NCBI GenBank assembly: GCA_025360805.1
Contig: JANYBK010000175.1
Location: 1-40,427, forward strand
Direction: 5' to 3'
DNA from: Methanomicrobiales archaeon
Lineage (GTDB): Archaea; Halobacteriota; Methanomicrobia; Methanomicrobiales; Methanospirillaceae
DNA length: 40,427 nucleotides
Of this stretch, positions 37,988-40,427 are shown piece after piece (position 1 is the stretch's first letter; each line of letters begins with the position of its first letter). The position numbers were made by a program, and so were the translations under genes. The notes below the pieces were generated by a model. The model was not told the origin of the DNA. It did not search any database and was given only the letters and a program-made list of their open reading frames with translations.

Positions 37988-39382
37988 ATGTATAGTCAAA
38001 GACATCGTTTCCTTTTTGCTCTGCTGTGCGTGATCCTTCTCTGCAGCTCTGTACAGGCAACGAACCTGCAGATAACTGTGCAGGATATCATTGATAACTC
38101 CACGATCCCGCATGCAACGGTATTTCTCAACGGCGGCAACATTGCCCGGACAAATACCCTCGGCCAGGTATATCTCACTCATTCCGGATTAAATGACTTA
38201 AAAATCATGGTTTCAATGACCGGTTATGATGATTGGGTAAAAACGGTAAACAGAAATGAAACATCGCTCCTTGTCAACATGAGCAGGAAAACCCTCACCC
38301 TCAAAGTGAGTCTTTTTGACTCTGACACCCTTGTGCCGGTTTCAGGAGCCCTTGTAAATATTTCTGCAGAAAACGTGACAATGGGAAAGCAGACTGATCT
38401 CTACGGTTCTGCACTGTTTGGAGTGACAGCCACAACCTTGTATTCTGTGGATATTGAAGCAACCAACTACCAGCCTCGCCACGCTATTGTAGATATGGCT
38501 GCAGAAAACCGGGAAGTCCAGTACTGGTTGCTCTCAGGAAACCGCTTTGCCATTGAAATCAAAGACACGGATGGAAAGGCACCGATTTCTGATGCAGAAG
38601 TGCGTATCGATTCAGGACTTGTGGGAAAAACTGATGCTAAAGGCAGACTTGTTATTCCGGTTACCCGCGGAAACTCCTATACCATTGAGATCCGGAAAGC
38701 TGGCTATCAGACATTAACCGTATCCAGAGTAATCAGCGACGCAGATGCCATCTATTCCGTAGAAATCACCAAAGCCCCCATTGGTGCGTTCATTTACGTT
38801 TTTGATGAAAACCATGCAGCGATCAATGGTGCGGATGTATACGTCAATGGCAATTTGCTCGGAAGTACTAACCAGTACGGACGCAGCACAATACCAAGCT
38901 TAGTCTCGGGAACTTATCCGGTTGAAATCAGAAAAGCGGGGTATGTAACGGTAAGTCGTCCTATTCAGGTATCAAACCCCAACGAGGATTATTCGTTCGA
39001 AATGACTTTTGAGAATGCCGATCTCTCGCTGTTTGTCAAAGATAACGAACAGAAGATTGTTCAAAATGCCAGCATCTCCATCAATGGGAATGTTATTGGT
39101 ATGACTGATGATCGCGGGCAGTATAATACCAAACTGAAATTCAATATCCCTTACAATATCACTGCCTCAAAGGATGGTTACCAGCCAGCATCGATCCAGA
39201 AACAAGTCGTTTCCGGGAATGCAACAGCAACAGCAACTCTTACTCTCGAAAAGAGTCTTGACTGGGGATTGATTACTGTAATTGCAGCAGGGGTTGTGGG
39301 TGTTCTTGTGCTCTTTGCAGTAATCAGGATGATTGGTCATCAAAGGAAGCGGCGTCATACCGTGAGAAGGAACGACATATAA
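37988..39382 (+). CDS. Secreted or membrane-anchored protein with repeated PEGA/carboxypeptidase-regulatory-like domains
   Basis: 464 aa; signal peptide; repeated GxxVxxTDxxGxxxxPxxxGxYxxEIRKAGYxxx units; C-terminal TM WGLITVIAAGVVGVLVLFAVIRMI followed by a basic tail. Confidence 0.8.
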   Translation: MYSQRHRFLFALLCVILLCSSVQATNLQITVQDIIDNSTIPHATVFLNGGNIARTNTLGQVYLTHSGLNDLKIMVSMTGYDDWVKTVNRNETSLLVNMSRKTLTLKVSLFDSDTLVPVSGALVNISAENVTMGKQTDLYGSALFGVTATTLYSVDIEATNYQPRHAIVDMAAENREVQYWLLSGNRFAIEIKDTDGKAPISDAEVRIDSGLVGKTDAKGRLVIPVTRGNSYTIEIRKAGYQTLTVSRVISDADAIYSVEITKAPIGAFIYVFDENHAAINGADVYVNGNLLGSTNQYGRSTIPSLVSGTYPVEIRKAGYVTVSRPIQVSNPNEDYSFEMTFENADLSLFVKDNEQKIVQNASISINGNVIGMTDDRGQYNTKLKFNIPYNITASKDGYQPASIQKQVVSGNATATATLTLEKSLDWGLITVIAAGVVGVLVLFAVIRMIGHQRKRRHTVRRNDI

Positions 39383-39551
39383 TCTCTTTTTACGATGGTT
39401 TTTTGCAGAAAAAAATTGTGCAATATTCTCAAAAGTTCTACATGTTCGGTGTTGTTGCAATCGCTCTGGATACTCCGGATAATTATGCAATGCTCGCAGC
39501 GCAAAACCGCTGGCAGGCAAAAAAATCCGCATCAAAATAGAATTAAAAAAA

Positions 39552-39623
39552 CGGACCCAGCGGGAATCGAACCCGCGTCCTTGGGTTCGAAGCCCAAGAG
39601 GATGTCCTCTACCCCATGGATCC
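39552..39623 (-). tRNA. tRNA-Arg (anticodon TCG)
   Basis: Minus strand GGATCCATGGGGTAGAGGACATCCTCTTGGGCTTCGAACCCAAGGACGCGGGTTCGATTCCCGCTGGGTCCG; acceptor GGATCCA/TGGGTCC, anticodon arm TTGGG-CTTCGAA-CCCAA, T-arm GCGGG-TTCGATT-CCCGC. No encoded CCA. Confidence 0.95.
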
Positions 39624-39679
39624 TTCACATCATCTTTACATCAAAAGATATTAAGTATTTTCTACCGATACACTAGTGG

Positions 39680-40117
39680 ATGATTCTGTCTGCACCTGAA
39701 ATTGAGCGCCGTCTCGATCTCTACAGCCCCGCAGGGAAACTTGTTATCACCCCGTATGGGGCTGAATGCCAGCAACCCGCGTCCTATGATCTCCGAGCTG
39801 CTGGCAATATAGTGCTCGAACGAGGCGCATGCACCCTTGTCCCGACACTCGAATGGGTTGAACTCCCCTTGGATCTGGCAGGAACTCTGCGGTGCAGATC
39901 CTCGATGGGAAGGCGTGGTGTATTACTCGGCGCAGGTTTTGTCGACCCGGGTTTTCGGGGGCAACTGACACTCTGTCTGACCAATATGGGTGCGGATACA
40001 ATAACTGTGCAGAAGAATGACCGGATTGTACAGATGGTCCTTCATGAGGTCCGGGAAGGAACCCGGTTGTATGCGGGGCGTTACCAGGATAGCAAGGGTG
40101 TTGTTGAGGCAAAATGA
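39680..40117 (+). CDS. dut: dUTPase/dCTP deaminase superfamily protein, probably archaeal dUTPase
   Basis: 145 aa; ASYDLRAAG, LRCRSSMGRRGV, GFVDPGFRGQLTLCLTNMG, KNDRIVQMVL, YAGRYQDSKGVV motifs. Confidence 0.8.
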   Translation: MILSAPEIERRLDLYSPAGKLVITPYGAECQQPASYDLRAAGNIVLERGACTLVPTLEWVELPLDLAGTLRCRSSMGRRGVLLGAGFVDPGFRGQLTLCLTNMGADTITVQKNDRIVQMVLHEVREGTRLYAGRYQDSKGVVEAK

Positions 40118-40427
40118 GCGTGATTCGTACAGAGAGAAAATATATCGAGATTTTAAGGATCTTAAAAGAGCATAGTGAGCCGGTGGGGGCAAAACGACTT
40201 TCAGAACTTATGGCAGACCGGGGTTTTGTCTTAAGTGACCGTGCGGTCCAGTATTATCTCAGCTATCTCGACACTATGGGTTTTACCGAGAAGGTTGGGA
40301 ACCTGGGAAGATTATTAACCCCTCTTGGCCGGGATGAGACCGATAACGCCCTTGTTGATGACAGGATTGGATTTGTCATATCAAAACTCGAGCGTCTCGC
40401 GTACCGGAGCACGTTTGATCCGGAGAC
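40114..40427 (+). CDS. nrpR: NrpR-type transcriptional regulator, N-terminal part, truncated by the window edge
   Basis: MSVIRTERKYIEILRILKEHSEPVGAKRLSELMADRGFVLSDRAVQYYLSYLDTMGFTEKVGNLGRLLTPLG... winged-helix N-terminus; ATGA overlap with the upstream gene. Not in the ORF track because it runs off the edge. Confidence 0.8.
   Translation, partial: MSVIRTERKYIEILRILKEHSEPVGAKRLSELMADRGFVLSDRAVQYYLSYLDTMGFTEKVGNLGRLLTPLGRDETDNALVDDRIGFVISKLERLAYRSTFDPE

Noticed and set aside
39395-39676. 93-aa plus-strand ORF downstream of the PEGA-like gene
   Set aside because: Runs through the antisense of tRNA-Arg; its DPAGIEPASLGSKP stretch is the usual spurious translation of antisense tRNA.

Overview
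The window looks like chromosomal DNA from a methanogenic archaeon, probably Methanomicrobiales; this is inferred from the DUF3821-like S-layer protein with a PGF-CTERM-like tail, archaeal AglB, AMP phosphorylase and NrpR. Most of it (about 4.4-36 kb) is a surface-glycan and S-layer locus. It holds a Wzm/Wzt-type ABC polysaccharide exporter, very large methyltransferase/glycosyltransferase fusions, GDP-fucose genes (gmd, fcl), a dTDP-rhamnose set (rmlA/B/C/D), several GT2/GT4 glycosyltransferases, an AglB/STT3 oligosaccharyltransferase, two giant secreted proteins sharing a C-terminal repeat module, and a major S-layer protein. The left edge carries a truncated transposase that the ORF track misses. 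The right end is housekeeping: AMP phosphorylase, a PEGA-like membrane protein, tRNA-Arg(TCG), a dUTPase/dCTP-deaminase-family protein and the start of nrpR. The best candidate for an undescribed system is a 1359-aa protein with the order methyltransferase, kinase-like region, coiled coil, GT2, GT2, next to wzm/wzt. Its coiled coil contains near-identical 63-bp repeats (21 aa, exactly three heptads). It resembles a WbdD-like chain-length ruler/terminator fused to its polymerase, with repeats that could change ruler length in register. Also notable are a 54-bp, 53/54-identical inverted repeat flanking the gmd-GT-fcl cassette and paralogous inverted modules flanking the whole glycan locus. All calls come from reading the sequence; no database search was run.
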